64,000 nt of DNA from G963676095 sp963676095. Its GTDB lineage: Bacteria; Bacteroidota; Bacteroidia; Bacteroidales; Prolixibacteraceae. The position numbers were made by a program, and so were the translations under genes. Where the stretch lies: the NCBI GenBank assembly GCA_963676095.1, contig OY781040.1, positions 3,844,001-3,908,000 of the forward strand, given 5' to 3'. This document shows, piece after piece, positions 1 to 9,420 of this stretch (the first letter of the stretch is position 1; every line of letters starts with the position of its first letter). The notes under the pieces are model-generated. The model was not told the origin of the DNA. It saw only the letters and a program-made list of their open reading frames with translations, and did no database searches.

Positions 1-1435
1 AACTGTTCTTGGAATCGGAAAGCGGGTTTTTCCGTTTTAACCCCAGGTACCCGTTCTGGGGGGCATCGTGGGTAAAGTTGTTGTCTGTTCCGTACTTATA
101 GAAATCGACATTCCGGTCGTCCCAGATGTAATAGCGTTCGTTCCATAAAATTGCATTGTAGAAACGCGGCTCGCGGTTTACATACATATTGTACGTTCCG
201 GCTTTTGCCGACACATTTTCTTTGCCGTCATACCAGTTCCAGTTATCCGCATCCCGGACATCGTCTGCCGTTGAAAATCCTTCTTCCGTGTATCCTGAGG
301 CTTCATTGATAACCGGTTTTGTCTTATCCCCGTTTTCATACCCCGTAATCGCAGGCAAACCGTTCTTCATAAAAAAGGCGTCCACCAGTGACTGGGTCAT
401 CCCCAGCCCGCCATTGCCCCCTGCTCCGTAAGGGGACATGTGTTTATCCTGACCTGTTTGATTTTCCGGATGCGGGAACAGGATTTCCTTGTTCCCGTCG
501 GCATAGGTACGGGCATGCACCCACTGCGTGGAGGAAAAGGCATCGATCGTACCGTCATCATTGTACATTTTATACAGCTCATAACCGGCTTCCTGCGCTT
601 TTTCAATCAGCAGCTTATGGGCTTCCAGGGCCTTGGTCCATTTGGTTTCATCATAAGAGGCGCTAAACAGGTTAACGCCGTTACGGTCGGTATAGCCGGC
701 ATAATCCGGATTCCCGTTGACCAGCGGCGAAGCAGCAAACAGCAGCATCCTGGCCCGGGCGGCCAGGCAGGCCACCGAGGTAATCCTTCCGTATTTGACG
801 GACTGTGAATAAGTAGCCGGCAGAACTTCGGATGCGGCCAGCATCTCCTTGTCACACCAGTTGATGATGGTATCGTACGGCGCCGGGCCTTTATCCAGTT
901 CGTCCAGAGACGCATCGGTGGAGAGGACCGTATCCGGCTGAAAGGGGACCGGCCCGTAACAGTTCACCAGCAAATCGTAATAATAGGCCTGTAAAAAACG
1001 GCACTCTGCCTTCATATAGGTCACTTCCTCCTCGTCAATCGTCGTATTTTCGATCGGGACCACATTTTGGCGCAGGATATTGCCCGTACGGATGCACTTG
1101 GGAAGGGCTGCCCAGTAATTTCCGCTCCAGCTGGATGAGGTATTCCAGTTTCCCGTAATTTTGGGAATGGCATCCCAGCCCCATTGCTGCCAGCGTTCCG
1201 AAGGCGTCCAGTCATCGCCGAATACCTCCCAGCCGGTGGTATTCAGGTAGCCCCACGACGGATCCGGTATGCCGGAATAAACATAGGCCAGCATCCCCAT
1301 TAACCTTGTTTTGTCTGTAAAAACCATGTCCATGGTCAGTTCCGTATCCCCCTCCTTATCCAGGAAATCGTCCACGCAGGAGCAAAGCATCCCGGACAGG
1401 ACAAGTAGCATGTAAATCAGTTTTATCTTTTTCAC
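1..1435 (-). CDS. SusD/RagB-family outer-membrane lipoprotein (3' end cut by window edge)
   Basis: Open frame running off the left edge; about 478 residues are visible and the C-terminus is missing. The start is a GTG (GTGAAAAAGATAAAACTG), with an in-frame ATG eight codons later as alternative. The N-terminus MKKIKLIYMLLVLSGMLCSC is a lipoprotein signal peptide followed by DDFLDKE, typical of SusD after the acylated Cys. Later SusD hallmarks include YMKAECRFLQAYYYDLLVNCYGPVPF (the TPR-like helix pair; residues about 119-144) and an NREPRFYNAILWN segment near the visible end. SusD proteins bind glycan at the cell surface and cap a SusC transporter. It follows the broken SusC by 27 bp on the same strand, so the pair was one operon. 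SusD itself shows no damage in the part seen. Confidence 0.9.
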   Translation of the reverse strand, partial: MKKIKLIYMLLVLSGMLCSCVDDFLDKEGDTELTMDMVFTDKTRLMGMLAYVYSGIPDPSWGYLNTTGWEVFGDDWTPSERWQQWGWDAIPKITGNWNTSSSWSGNYWAALPKCIRTGNILRQNVVPIENTTIDEEEVTYMKAECRFLQAYYYDLLVNCYGPVPFQPDTVLSTDASLDELDKGPAPYDTIINWCDKEMLAASEVLPATYSQSVKYGRITSVACLAARARMLLFAASPLVNGNPDYAGYTDRNGVNLFSASYDETKWTKALEAHKLLIEKAQEAGYELYKMYNDDGTIDAFSSTQWVHARTYADGNKEILFPHPENQTGQDKHMSPYGAGGNGGLGMTQSLVDAFFMKNGLPAITGYENGDKTKPVINEASGYTEEGFSTADDVRDADNWNWYDGKENVSAKAGTYNMYVNREPRFYNAILWNERYYIWDDRNVDFYKYGTDNNFTHDAPQNGYLGLKRKNPLSDSKNS

Positions 1436-1462
1436 TTCTGTATGTTTTTAGTTGGTTTTACC

Positions 1463-4100
1463 TTAAAAATTTGCTTCCAGTCCGATCATGAAAGATTTGA
1501 TGGGCGGGTACCGGCACCCGTTGCTGGTGGACAGTTCCGGGTCCCACAAGCTGAACTTTGAGAAAGTCAGCAGGTTATTCCCGTTCACATAGATCCTGCA
1601 TGACTTTATAATGTTCTTTGTAACTGACTTCGGAAAATTATACCCCAGTTCCACCTGTTTCAGACGGAGAAAACGCATATCCTTCTTCCACCAGGTCGAG
1701 TTCGCATTGTTGTTGTAATTGGTCGCATAGGACAGGCGGGGCCAGAAAACGTGCTGTGAAGGGTTTTCCACGGTCCACCGGTCGGTATAGTTGGAAAAGA
1801 TATTCCCCTGGATCCCCTGCCCGGAACCGGGTATAAAATATTCGCTTTCATTCCCTATAAAACGCCAGGTATCGCCCACCCCCTGGAAAAAGGCGCTGAA
1901 ATCAAACCCGTGAAACTTCAGGGTGCCGCCGAACCCGTACACCATCCTGGGATCGTTGGTCCCCCCGATATAGCCTTCGTCCTTCGAATTGATCACGCCG
2001 TCCCCGTTCCAGTCGGCCAGTTTGATATCTCCCGGACGTACGGTTGCCAGTTCGTTCTGTGGCAGATCAGCGTTTAAATCGCCGTTTTCATCAAAATCAT
2101 CTTCGGTATAAAGCCCGGTGGCTTTGTATCCGTACAGCTCGTTCACGGAATGGCCGACCGGGTCTTCAAAAGTCCCTTTTTTACCTACCGGCGTATCATG
2201 TTCCAGTATCCGGTTTTTGGCATAGGTAAAGTTGGCGAACAGGGAGATATCCCACTGGCTGACCTTTTTATTGAACGTAAAGGATAATTCATAACCCCTG
2301 TTTTTTACTTTCCCGTAATTGGCATAAGGCGTTGACAGGAAACCGGACTGCGTCGGGACTGTCTGGCGCTGCATAAAAATATTCCTGCGGAATTCGGAAA
2401 AAATATCTGCCTGAAATTTCACCGACCTTAAAAAGCTGACCTCCATTCCCAGGTTTTTCTTGGTAACCGTCTCCCAGGTCAGGTTGGAAACGCCGACTTC
2501 GCCCTCCGTTACCCCTGAGTAACTGTAATTGCCGGTGCTTCCCCAGCTATACCCGGTGTTGCCGTCATTCATCGTGGTGATATAGGCAAAACGGCGGTTG
2601 CCGCCGATCTGGTCGTTCCCGGCCTGTCCCCAGGAAGCCCGCACCTTCAGAAAGTCGACGGTATTTCTCACGGAAGACCAGAAGGCTTCATCCGAAACCA
2701 CCTAGCCTGCGGCAAAGGAAGGAAAGAACCCGAACCGTTTCCCTTTCGCAAAGTTTTCAGACCCGTTGTACCCGAAATTGAATTCCCCCAGGTACCGGTC
2801 CTTCCAGGAATAGGTCAGCCTGCCGGCAAACCCCTGGTTCCGGTAGGGCTGGATGCCCCCGTCGTCATAGCTCCGCTGGTTGTAGAGCAGCAGCCCGGTG
2901 ACATGGTGCTTTTCCTGAAATGTCCGGTCATAGCCGATGTCCCACTCCAGGTAAGTCTGGTTGTTGCCGTAGTCGCTCCCCTTGGAATAATCCAGAAATT
3001 CGGAACCGGAACTGAGCAGGGTCAGCTCCAGTTCCCCCTCATCGTCGCGGGTCGTGGCCGGAAGGTAATAATCGGGGCTTTTGCTGCGTGTTAACGAGCT
3101 GTAACTGTAATTGTCAAAGGAAAAAGTCACTTTCGTGCCCAGTCCGGGCGTAACAACATCCAGCTTCTGTCCGACCGCAAAAAGCGACTTTCCCTTCTTC
3201 CGCGGCCAGGTCATTCAGCAGCTGCATGTGATCTGCGGCACCGATAAAACGGGGCAGTCTGGTCGGTCCGGTCACCGACTGCTCCGCCCGGAAATTGACC
3301 ACCGGGCGTTGCACCTTTCCCCTCCGGGTGTTGACCAGGATGACCCCGTTGGCCCCGCGGACGCCGTACATGGCGCTGGCGGCAGCATCTTTCAGGATGG
3401 AAAAGGACTCGATTTCAGAAATGTCCAGATCGTCCAGTGTGCGCTGTATGCCATCGACAAGTACCAGCGGGCTGGTCGTGCCGGAAAAGGAAGAGATGCC
3501 CCTGATCCAGAAATCGGACTGGTCATAGCCGGGTTCTCCGGAACGGGTGACCGCAATGACCCCTGCCAGTTTCCCGGCCAGCGTATTGGAAATATTTTTT
3601 CTCGAGCTGATCTCCAGCTCCCCCGGTTCAATATTCTGGATAGCCCCGACAATACTGGCCTTTTTCTGGCTGCCGTAGCCAACGGCAACCACTTCGTCCA
3701 GGCCGACGGTCTTCTCTTCCATCCGGATGTTGATCCCGGCCTTACCGGAAGCAGTCACTTCCCGGGTAACCATCCCCACAAACGAAAAGGCAAGGGTGGC
3801 CCCGGCAGGCACACCGTTGAGCGTGTACGTTCCGTCGGTAGCGGTAATGGTCCCCGTTTGGGTCCCTTTTATCATGACAGTTACCCCCGGCAACGGTTGC
3901 CCTTTCATGTCGGTCACCCTGCCGCGGATGGTTTTTACGGGTTGCTGAGCGGATATACCGGTTTTACCGGGCCCAGCCGGACCTCCCGTCAGTAACGGGC
4001 CGGCAGCCTGCAGCGGGCAGGTAAGGACAGTGGCCGCCAGTAAGAAAAAGAGGGACAAAGTCCCCCGGATTGAAGGATGCGTTTTTGTTTTTCGATTCAT
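1463..4100 (-). pseudogene. Decayed SusC/RagA TonB-dependent transporter (deletion with frameshift, plus nonsense codon)
   Basis: Three collinear pieces of one SusC. The first (to about 3190) has a signal peptide, a carboxypeptidase-regulatory-like domain (GRVTDMKGQPLPGVTV), the SusC box VGLDEVVAVGYGSQKKASI, and the plug to LLNDLAAEEGK. The reading then jumps frame straight into barrel sequence (SLFAVGQKLDVVTPGL). In the intact relative at the right edge of the window these two anchors are separated by roughly 200 residues, so a deletion is inferred. A second lesion follows FFPSFAAG: the codon before VVSDEAFW is TAG where relatives have Trp, so TGG to TAG is likely. The C-terminal barrel is otherwise intact to the usual terminal Phe (GLEANF). 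There is no STN domain. The product cannot be full-length unless the lesions are sequencing errors; two independent lesions argue for real decay. Confidence 0.85.
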
Positions 4101-4550
4101 AGTCAGTTAGTTTATCGGGTTAAAATTTAATCGTTCCGCATTCGCGGATCGTCTTTCATTATTAATTACTCATTACTAATTATTCATTGTAAAAAGGGCA
4201 TGAGAATGCCATGAAGCCGGATTTTTGGTTCCTGCTTTCAGGATTTAGGGTGAATGTTCAGTTGATTTTCCTTCTTAAAACGTTCGTGATTCCGGGAATC
4301 CGGAAGAAGGCCCCATTCTGTGTTATCCCTGTCTTCAGGGTGCCCGTTTGGGGAATGAGAAAGCATGTTTTAACCGGAGCATGAAACGTTTAGGTTTTGG
4401 ATTACAAATGAAATATGCGATATAGAAATAATATTTCAATTCAGATTAGCTATGTTTACATGATATATTCATTTCGTTTTTCATTCATAGGTTTGTTAAA
4501 AAAGTTTGTACACAAAATAAGGAGTATCTGATCCAACGTGCAAAAAATCA
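4101..4550. other. Intergenic region between divergent susC relic and XRE gene
   Basis: No coding sequence seen. It must hold the minus-strand susC promoter. An AT-rich near-palindromic word (ATTATTAATTACTCATTACT..., about 4158-4192) recurs at 24.4 and 30.3 kb. The rest is featureless to the eye. Confidence 0.5.
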
Positions 4551-4589
4551 GACTTGTAAAATACAAGTCAGGCTTGTAAGGGGCTTGTA
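4551..4589 (+). promoter_or_regulatory. Probable XRE operator: perfect palindrome plus two half-sites
   Basis: GACTTGTA-AAA-TACAAGTC (4551-4569) is a perfect 8-bp inverted repeat around 3 bp. Two more CTTGTA half-sites follow in direct orientation at 4573-4578 and 4584-4589, close to the expected -33 region. Such a layout suits a dimeric XRE protein repressing its own gene; binding is inferred, the symmetry is seen. Confidence 0.6.
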
Positions 4590-4602
4590 TTTTAAAATTT
4601 AT

Positions 4603-4610
4603 TACTTTTG
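4603..4610 (+). promoter_or_regulatory. Bacteroidota-type -7 element (TACTTTTG)
   Basis: Exact match to TAnnTTTG. A TTG lies 15 bp upstream. Transcription from here would start just before the ATG at 4635, which supports that start over the upstream TTG that overlaps this element. A second match, TAATTTTG, lies at 4622-4629. Confidence 0.5.
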
Positions 4611-4634
4611 AATGAATCAATTAATTTTGCGCAA

Positions 4635-5090
4635 ATGGAAGATACTTATATAAAACCGTCAGGTAAAGTACATCTAGGCAAAAATATTGCCCGTATCCGG
4701 GAGCTAAGAGGCATAAAACAGGAAACACTGGCGGCAGAGCTGGGCATTAGCCAGCAGGCCGTTTCGCAATTGGAACAGAAAGAGATGATGGATAAAGAAA
4801 AACTGGAAGAAGTAGCACAGGCGTTAGGCGTTACTCCCGAGGCCATTAAAGCTTTTAATGAAGAAGCAGCAATCACTATTATTAACAGTAATGCCTTTCA
4901 TGATAATTCGTCAAATAATTGCAGTGGCAGTGGGTTCAGTGGTAGCGGTTATAATTATCAGCCAACCTTTAACCCTCTGGACAAGATCATTGAGCAGTCA
5001 GCAAAAATAGAAGAGTTGTACAAGGCATTATTGAAAAGTGAGCAGGAAAAGAATGCGCTGCTGGAGAAGTTGTTGAAGGAAAGGAAGTGA
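4635..5090 (+). CDS. XRE-family helix-turn-helix regulator with C-terminal coiled coil
   Basis: A 151-residue protein. Residues about 12-70 form a Cro/C1-type HTH (LGKNIARIRELRGIKQETLA, then ELGISQQAVSQLEQ as helices 2-3). A low-complexity Ser/Gly/Asn linker (SSNNCSGSGFSGSG) leads to a short heptad-like helix (EELYKALLKSEQEKNALLEKLL), probably for dimerisation. The ATG was preferred to a TTG 27 bp upstream because that TTG overlaps a promoter element. The palindromic CTTGTA sites immediately upstream suggest autoregulation. A YhcG-type nuclease gene lies 99 bp downstream on the same strand, so the two may form a small regulated module; that link is inference. Confidence 0.85.
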   Translation: MEDTYIKPSGKVHLGKNIARIRELRGIKQETLAAELGISQQAVSQLEQKEMMDKEKLEEVAQALGVTPEAIKAFNEEAAITIINSNAFHDNSSNNCSGSGFSGSGYNYQPTFNPLDKIIEQSAKIEELYKALLKSEQEKNALLEKLLKERK

Positions 5091-5189
5091 TAATAAAATT
5101 AAGTTTGCTTGAACTTTACCGGGCAAGTGCAGGATCTGTAAAGGTTAAGCAGTGAATAAAGACCAGGAAGACTAAGTAATTTATATAGC

Positions 5190-6194
5190 ATGGAATTAAA
5201 TGCTTCTTTGGTGAGCGAAATAAAAGCCCTTATCCTTCAAAGCAGGGGACAAGCTATTCGTGCCGTAGACCATGCCCGTGTATTATTATACTGGAACATT
5301 GGAAAATGTATCTTTGAAGAAGAACAAGCGGGGAAAGAACGGGCTGATTATGGTACTTTTCTGATCAGGTCTTTATCCAACGCGTTACAACCGGAATTCG
5401 GAAGCGGATATTCTGTCCGTCAACTGGAATTAATGCGGCAGTTTTACAAAACATTTCCAATTACGAACGCATTGCGTTCGCAATTCAGTTGGACACATTA
5501 CCGTCTTCTTATGCGTATTGATAATGAAGGCAAAAGAGAATATTACGGGCTTGAAGCGTCTAAAAATAACTGGACTGCCCGGCAACTGGAACGACAGATC
5601 AACAGCCACTTATACGAACGGCTTTTGCTTAGCAATGATAAGGAAAGTGTGTTAGCGGTAGCACGTGGGGAAAAGAAACCGTCAAACGCATCCGAAATCA
5701 TAAAAGATCCTATGGTGCTGGAATTTCTTGGGCTTAAACGGGAAGCGGCATATTATGAAAAAGACTTCGAATCTGCGCTAATCACTCATCTTCAGGATTT
5801 TTTGCTGGAATTGGGTAACGGATTTTCTTTTGTTGCAAGGCAACGGAGAATTCACATCGATGGCGATGATTTTTTTATTGATCTTGTCTTTTATAACCGA
5901 CTGATACAGAGTTTTATTCTTTTGGAAATCAAGACTAAGAAGCTCACCCATCAGGATTTGGGACAACTCCAAATGTATGTTAATTATTACGACCGCTTTG
6001 AGAAACAGGACTTTGAAAATTCTACCATTGGAGTGTTATTATGCGCTGATAAAAATGACGCCATGGTAAAAATATCCTTGCCAGAGGACAATAAATCGAT
6101 CATAGCCAGCAAATACCAGTTATACTTGCCATCCGAACAGCAGTTACTTGAAGAATTGAAGCGAGAGATCAAAAAACTGGATCGGAAAAATTGA
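5190..6194 (+). CDS. yhcG: YhcG/DUF1016-family PDDEXK nuclease-like protein
   Basis: A 334-residue protein of the usual YhcG length. The N-terminal half matches the DUF1016_N pattern (ARVLLYWNIGKCIFEEE at 30-45; YSVRQLELMRQFY; SWTHYRLLMRI). The C-terminal half carries a PDDEXK core: FFID231LVFYN, then LLE246IK248TKK, and the downstream helix QLQMYVNYYD (260-268). These proteins are linked to nucleic-acid cleavage and often sit near restriction systems or mobile DNA; the exact substrate is unsettled. Here it lies between an XRE regulator and recombinase/IS91 debris, consistent with a mobile or defence-related role (inference). All three catalytic-type residues are present, so it looks intact. 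Confidence 0.88.
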   Translation: MELNASLVSEIKALILQSRGQAIRAVDHARVLLYWNIGKCIFEEEQAGKERADYGTFLIRSLSNALQPEFGSGYSVRQLELMRQFYKTFPITNALRSQFSWTHYRLLMRIDNEGKREYYGLEASKNNWTARQLERQINSHLYERLLLSNDKESVLAVARGEKKPSNASEIIKDPMVLEFLGLKREAAYYEKDFESALITHLQDFLLELGNGFSFVARQRRIHIDGDDFFIDLVFYNRLIQSFILLEIKTKKLTHQDLGQLQMYVNYYDRFEKQDFENSTIGVLLCADKNDAMVKISLPEDNKSIIASKYQLYLPSEQQLLEELKREIKKLDRKN

Positions 6195-6278
6195 CCCGAA
6201 AATTTGAACGTATCTATGAATTAAATCCCTACGAATAATTCAATGTTATTACTCCATGGAGGAACAGCCTGTATTGCC

Positions 6279-6629
6279 GGAGCCAAAGTTTGCACACCCA
6301 GATTTATGCTTTGCAGGCTGAGACAATCGTTTTGCTCACCGGAATAATGAACGTAAAGAATTTTATCATTAACCTATATGACTTTAAGGGAGATTGGCGT
6401 AATTTGAGGAGCGGAAACTAAATCTAAATTTATGAGCACAGATATCAGGTACATCCAGCAGTTGCTTGGTCATTCGAGCATAAAAACCACGATGATTTAC
6501 ACCCATGTCAGTAATAGAGCTATCAACCGGATACAAAGCCCGCTCGACAGGATGTTTGGAAACCCGGGCATAAAAGCAGCTAACAAAAATGGCAAAAAAG
6601 TGTAATAACTTCGTGCTATTACATAGTTG
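6279..6629 (+). repeat. 351-bp direct repeat, copy 1
   Basis: Runs from GGAGCCAAAGTTTGCACAC to CTATTACATAGTTG. A second copy of exactly the same length lies 4,124 bp downstream, colinear and with scattered substitutions. It contains a truncated tyrosine-recombinase C-terminus. Either both are ends of the same element type or a segment was duplicated. Confidence 0.85.
6432..6605 (+). pseudogene. C-terminal fragment of tyrosine recombinase, copy 1
   Basis: A 57-codon frame encoding STDIRYIQQLLGHSSIKTT and MIYTHVS. This is the XerD-like active-site end: LLGH with His, then the nucleophile Tyr in IYTHV. The frame is closed by stops just upstream, so the rest of the integrase (the R...K...HxxR part) is missing. 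Tyrosine recombinases accompany some IS91-family elements, and a transposase follows here at 6958. Confidence 0.75.
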
Positions 6630-6670
6630 AACAAAATGCTAAAGCATAACACAGCATAATACCAACAATC

Positions 6671-6940
6671 ATGGGCAGATTTTCAGACCAGGTACGTAAG
6701 AGGCTGTCAGGGAATAGCCGGGAGCCGTCGAAGGACGTTGAGTTTTCGTGCGGCAACTGCTTAAATATCTTTACCTTTGTTTATACCGACATTTATTTAA
6801 AAACATCGGGGGATATTGAATTTATTCCGGAGCCCACATGCCAGCGTTGTGGGGCCACCGAAGAATTGGTTTTTAGCGACTACGGACAGGAGAAAATAGA
6901 AGATATGCTGTTTAGCGGACAAATACGAAAAGCCAGATAA
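6671..6940 (+). CDS. Small zinc-ribbon protein preceding the IS91-type transposase
   Basis: 89 residues with two CxxC knuckles (CGNC near residue 27, CQRC near residue 58), spaced as in a zinc ribbon. No signal peptide or membrane segment. It ends 17 bp before the transposase start in the same direction, so the two are probably co-transcribed and it may be an accessory part of the element. I do not recognise a named family; a role in DNA binding is a guess from the zinc ribbon. Confidence 0.65.
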   Translation: MGRFSDQVRKRLSGNSREPSKDVEFSCGNCLNIFTFVYTDIYLKTSGDIEFIPEPTCQRCGATEELVFSDYGQEKIEDMLFSGQIRKAR

Positions 6941-6957
6941 TCCAGGGGGGAAATCAA

Positions 6958-8193
6958 ATGTGTGCACACCCGGAGAATTCAGGAATAGAAACGGCAACAG
7001 AGCAAAAAAAATTCCGCCTTGCCAGTTTTTTTGACCAGCACTGGGATACCTATGTCAAAAGCACGAAAGATTACATTGCCCCCGAGCAGCTCAAGGCGGT
7101 TTCGGCCATGCGGGTTTGCCGGACAGAAGCACTTGGTGTTGATCATTATGCCTGCCCCGAATGTGGTGAGATCAGCCATGTGTACCACAGTTGCAAGAAC
7201 CGCTTTTGCCCTACCTGCAGTTGGAAAGATACCCTTCAATGGGCAGAAAAGATGGAAAGCCAGATGATGGACATCCCTCACCGGCATGTGGTGTTTACCT
7301 TGCCGCACCAGCTCAATAACCTGGTAAAAGACAACAAACAACAATTGCTGGATTTCCTGTTCAAAGCAGCATCCGAATCGGTCAAAGACTGGATGTGGCA
7401 TAAATACGGATTGAAGCCGGGCATTATCAGTGTGCTGCACACATTTGGCGAGACAAAGGAGTTCCATACCCACATCCACATGATCCTTTCCTGGGGTGGG
7501 ATAAACAGCAGCAATTGGATAGAACCGATAAAAGGTGAATACGTCAACTATGAGTTTATCCAGTCAAAGTTCCGTTGCAAGTTTGAGGACAAACTGGTGG
7601 AGCTGTTCGGTTCAAATGCATTGTGGCAGAAGTTTGAGGGCAGGATCGGTTTTTTGCGGTTCCTCAAGAGGATAAACAAAAACAACTGGCGTGTCCATTT
7701 TGAACCGGCCATGGACAATGCTTCGCAGGTAATCAGGTATATCGGGCGGTACTCGAAACGGGCATGCCTGAGCGAATATAAAATAACCAACATACAGGGA
7801 GAATATATCACCTTCAAACACAAGGACTATAAGGACCTGGACTTTAACGGCAAACCCATTGTAAAAGAACTGAGGTTGCATTACAGCGATTTCTTCCCCC
7901 GTTTGCTCCAGCATGTCCCGCTCCCGTACTTTCGTTTGGTCAGGTATTATGGTGTTTATGCAGCAAGATCGAAAGCAATATTAAGAAGCTGTTACAAAGA
8001 CCATCTAAGGGAGCCAATGGTTGACCAGAGCGAAGAAAAATGCTATGAACCGGCGGAAAACCCGAAGCATTGCAAAACCTGCAATGTGGCCAAAACATAC
8101 CTTTACACAACGTTCCTGAACAGGAATAAGGAGTTGGTTTATATGTCGAGGTTTAACCCGGCAGCAACAAAACTAAAAGCGATGGCAGCATAA
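6958..8193 (+). CDS. IS91-family HUH transposase
   Basis: 411 residues, normal for the family and apparently complete. N-terminal zinc-binding region with C66PEC69, C79, C84PTC87. The HUH motif is H170THIHMI (His172 and His174 around Ile), and the catalytic tyrosine region is YIGRY (Tyr261/Tyr265). IS91 enzymes nick single-stranded DNA and move by a rolling-circle-like mechanism, often carrying neighbouring DNA when termination fails. It is preceded by a zinc-ribbon gene and recombinase remnants, an arrangement known from IS91-like elements of Bacteroidota. Its GC content is closer to the chromosome average than the AT-rich cargo genes that follow. Confidence 0.93.
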   Translation: MCAHPENSGIETATEQKKFRLASFFDQHWDTYVKSTKDYIAPEQLKAVSAMRVCRTEALGVDHYACPECGEISHVYHSCKNRFCPTCSWKDTLQWAEKMESQMMDIPHRHVVFTLPHQLNNLVKDNKQQLLDFLFKAASESVKDWMWHKYGLKPGIISVLHTFGETKEFHTHIHMILSWGGINSSNWIEPIKGEYVNYEFIQSKFRCKFEDKLVELFGSNALWQKFEGRIGFLRFLKRINKNNWRVHFEPAMDNASQVIRYIGRYSKRACLSEYKITNIQGEYITFKHKDYKDLDFNGKPIVKELRLHYSDFFPRLLQHVPLPYFRLVRYYGVYAARSKAILRSCYKDHLREPMVDQSEEKCYEPAENPKHCKTCNVAKTYLYTTFLNRNKELVYMSRFNPAATKLKAMAA

Positions 8194-8578
8194 ACATGAA
8201 TGGGAGAAGTATGCCCTGTTGTGAAATCGGGGCGTTTTTTAGATAAAAACGAATAAAAAGAGGGATGAAAGAAGGGATTTTTTATCAAATAATGGGGATA
8301 AAAACGGTTTTGGAGAGTTGTTTCAACGACTTGAAAACCATATCTTCACCAATGAAAATTTATAATCCCGTAATAAGTGGGAAACCAAAGCACTTCGTTC
8401 AACTACAAATACACGCAAGTCGGGCTTCGGTGCTTTATTGAAAGGGAATTGGTAATTTAGAAAGCAGTTCTTCGTAGGACGGTCACCGGTTTACTCCCGC
8501 CCTGCGCGTATTTTCGAAACGTTGTGGGTAAGTTTAGAAAAAGCTCCTAGCTATTGTTAATTACGAAATAAATGCATC
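8194..8578. other. Non-coding segment between transposase and methyltransferase
   Basis: A weak hairpin followed by T residues (GCCC...GGGCGTTTTTT, about 8213-8240) may terminate the transposase transcript. A second inverted repeat, AAAGCAC (8387-8393) with GTGCTTT (8430-8436), could belong to the 3' end of the IS91-like element. No gene seen. Confidence 0.4.
8520..8535 (+). repeat. Left arm of inverted repeat flanking the methyltransferase
   Basis: CGTTGTGGGTAAGTTT; its imperfect inverse (CGATTGTGGGTAGGTTT on the minus strand) lies at 9421-9437, just past the gene. The pair brackets exactly one gene. Confidence 0.65.
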
Positions 8579-9391
8579 ATGATTAGAGAAATTAGGACAG
8601 GTGGAGATTTTAGTATTTTCAAAGGAGAAACGACAAATGGACTTGGTGAACTAAAATTTTATCATCCTAAGGGAACATTTGGTTTAACTCCAGCAAGTAA
8701 TATTCTTATTAAAGCAATTATGGACAATCAAAACCTATTATTCGGAACTGGTATAGATTGGGGTTGTGGAATTGGTTGTTTAGCAATTTTTGCTGCACGT
8801 ATTAAGACCGTTGATAAAATTTACGGTCTGGATATTGCTCAACCAAATATTGATGCAGCCATAATAAATGCCCAAGCAAATCAAGTTGCAAATAAAGTTA
8901 GTTTTATGCCGGCAGATTCTTATCAACCATTTTCACTTCAAGACCAATCAGAGCTTGGAAAAATGAAAGGAAAGATAAATTTCATTTTAGCAAATCCACC
9001 ATCAAGTGAAGGGGATGACGGTTTTGCTTTTCGACGTTTAGTAGTACATGATGCCAAGAAATATTTGTCTATCGGAGGTATTATTTTATTAAATATTTCA
9101 TTTCAGTACGGAATGAAACGGATTAAATCACTTTATAAAGACATTGCCGGATTTAGTTATTCAGGAATTGCAGCCAGTACCGATTATGTTTCTTTTGATT
9201 TATCTCGGCCAGACTTGCTTGAGTGTTTGAAAATTTATGTAAAAGAGGAACAAAAGGGTGGATATGAATATACTTTTGTTAATCAAAATGCTGAATTAAT
9301 AAATGCGAAAACTGCTCTTGATAATTATATTGAGAACGGGAAAAGCCCATTAACAAAATGGCAAACACATATTTTGAAATATATTGGATAA
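8579..9391 (+). CDS. Class I SAM-dependent methyltransferase (RsmC/PrmC-like fold)
   Basis: 270 residues. Motif I is GID60WGCGIGCLAI, the SAM-binding loop. The acidic residue ending strand 2 is in YGLDIAQPN (about 83-90). Motif IV is LANPPSSEGDD (residues 137-147), the NPP[YF]-type motif used by enzymes that methylate exocyclic amines in bases or glutamine. A preceding FYHPKGTFGLTPAS resembles the F-x-P-x-tail seen in this superfamily. The substrate cannot be told from sequence. The gene is clearly more AT-rich than the surrounding chromosome and is bracketed by inverted repeats, so it was probably acquired horizontally. No other gene shares its transcription unit. Confidence 0.85.
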   Translation: MIREIRTGGDFSIFKGETTNGLGELKFYHPKGTFGLTPASNILIKAIMDNQNLLFGTGIDWGCGIGCLAIFAARIKTVDKIYGLDIAQPNIDAAIINAQANQVANKVSFMPADSYQPFSLQDQSELGKMKGKINFILANPPSSEGDDGFAFRRLVVHDAKKYLSIGGIILLNISFQYGMKRIKSLYKDIAGFSYSGIAASTDYVSFDLSRPDLLECLKIYVKEEQKGGYEYTFVNQNAELINAKTALDNYIENGKSPLTKWQTHILKYIG

Positions 9392-9420
9392 TTTAATTTG
9401 TACTAAAACTATTTAAAATG

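Larger units (their letters stand above)
6432..8240 (+). mobile_element. IS91-like element (recombinase relic + zinc ribbon + transposase), approximate limits
   Basis: Grouped because the three frames are consecutive, codirectional and closely spaced. IS91 elements lack terminal inverted repeats, so the true ends cannot be read by eye; limits are nominal. Confidence 0.5.

Noticed and set aside
3111..3995. Long plus-strand frame antisense to the susC relic
   Set aside because: It is the mirror of a GC-rich coding region, with no motif of its own; the minus strand carries clear SusC domains.
6603..6629. loxP-like site (ATAACTTCGT at the end of the 351-bp repeat)
   Set aside because: Only ten bases match and there is no inverted second arm.
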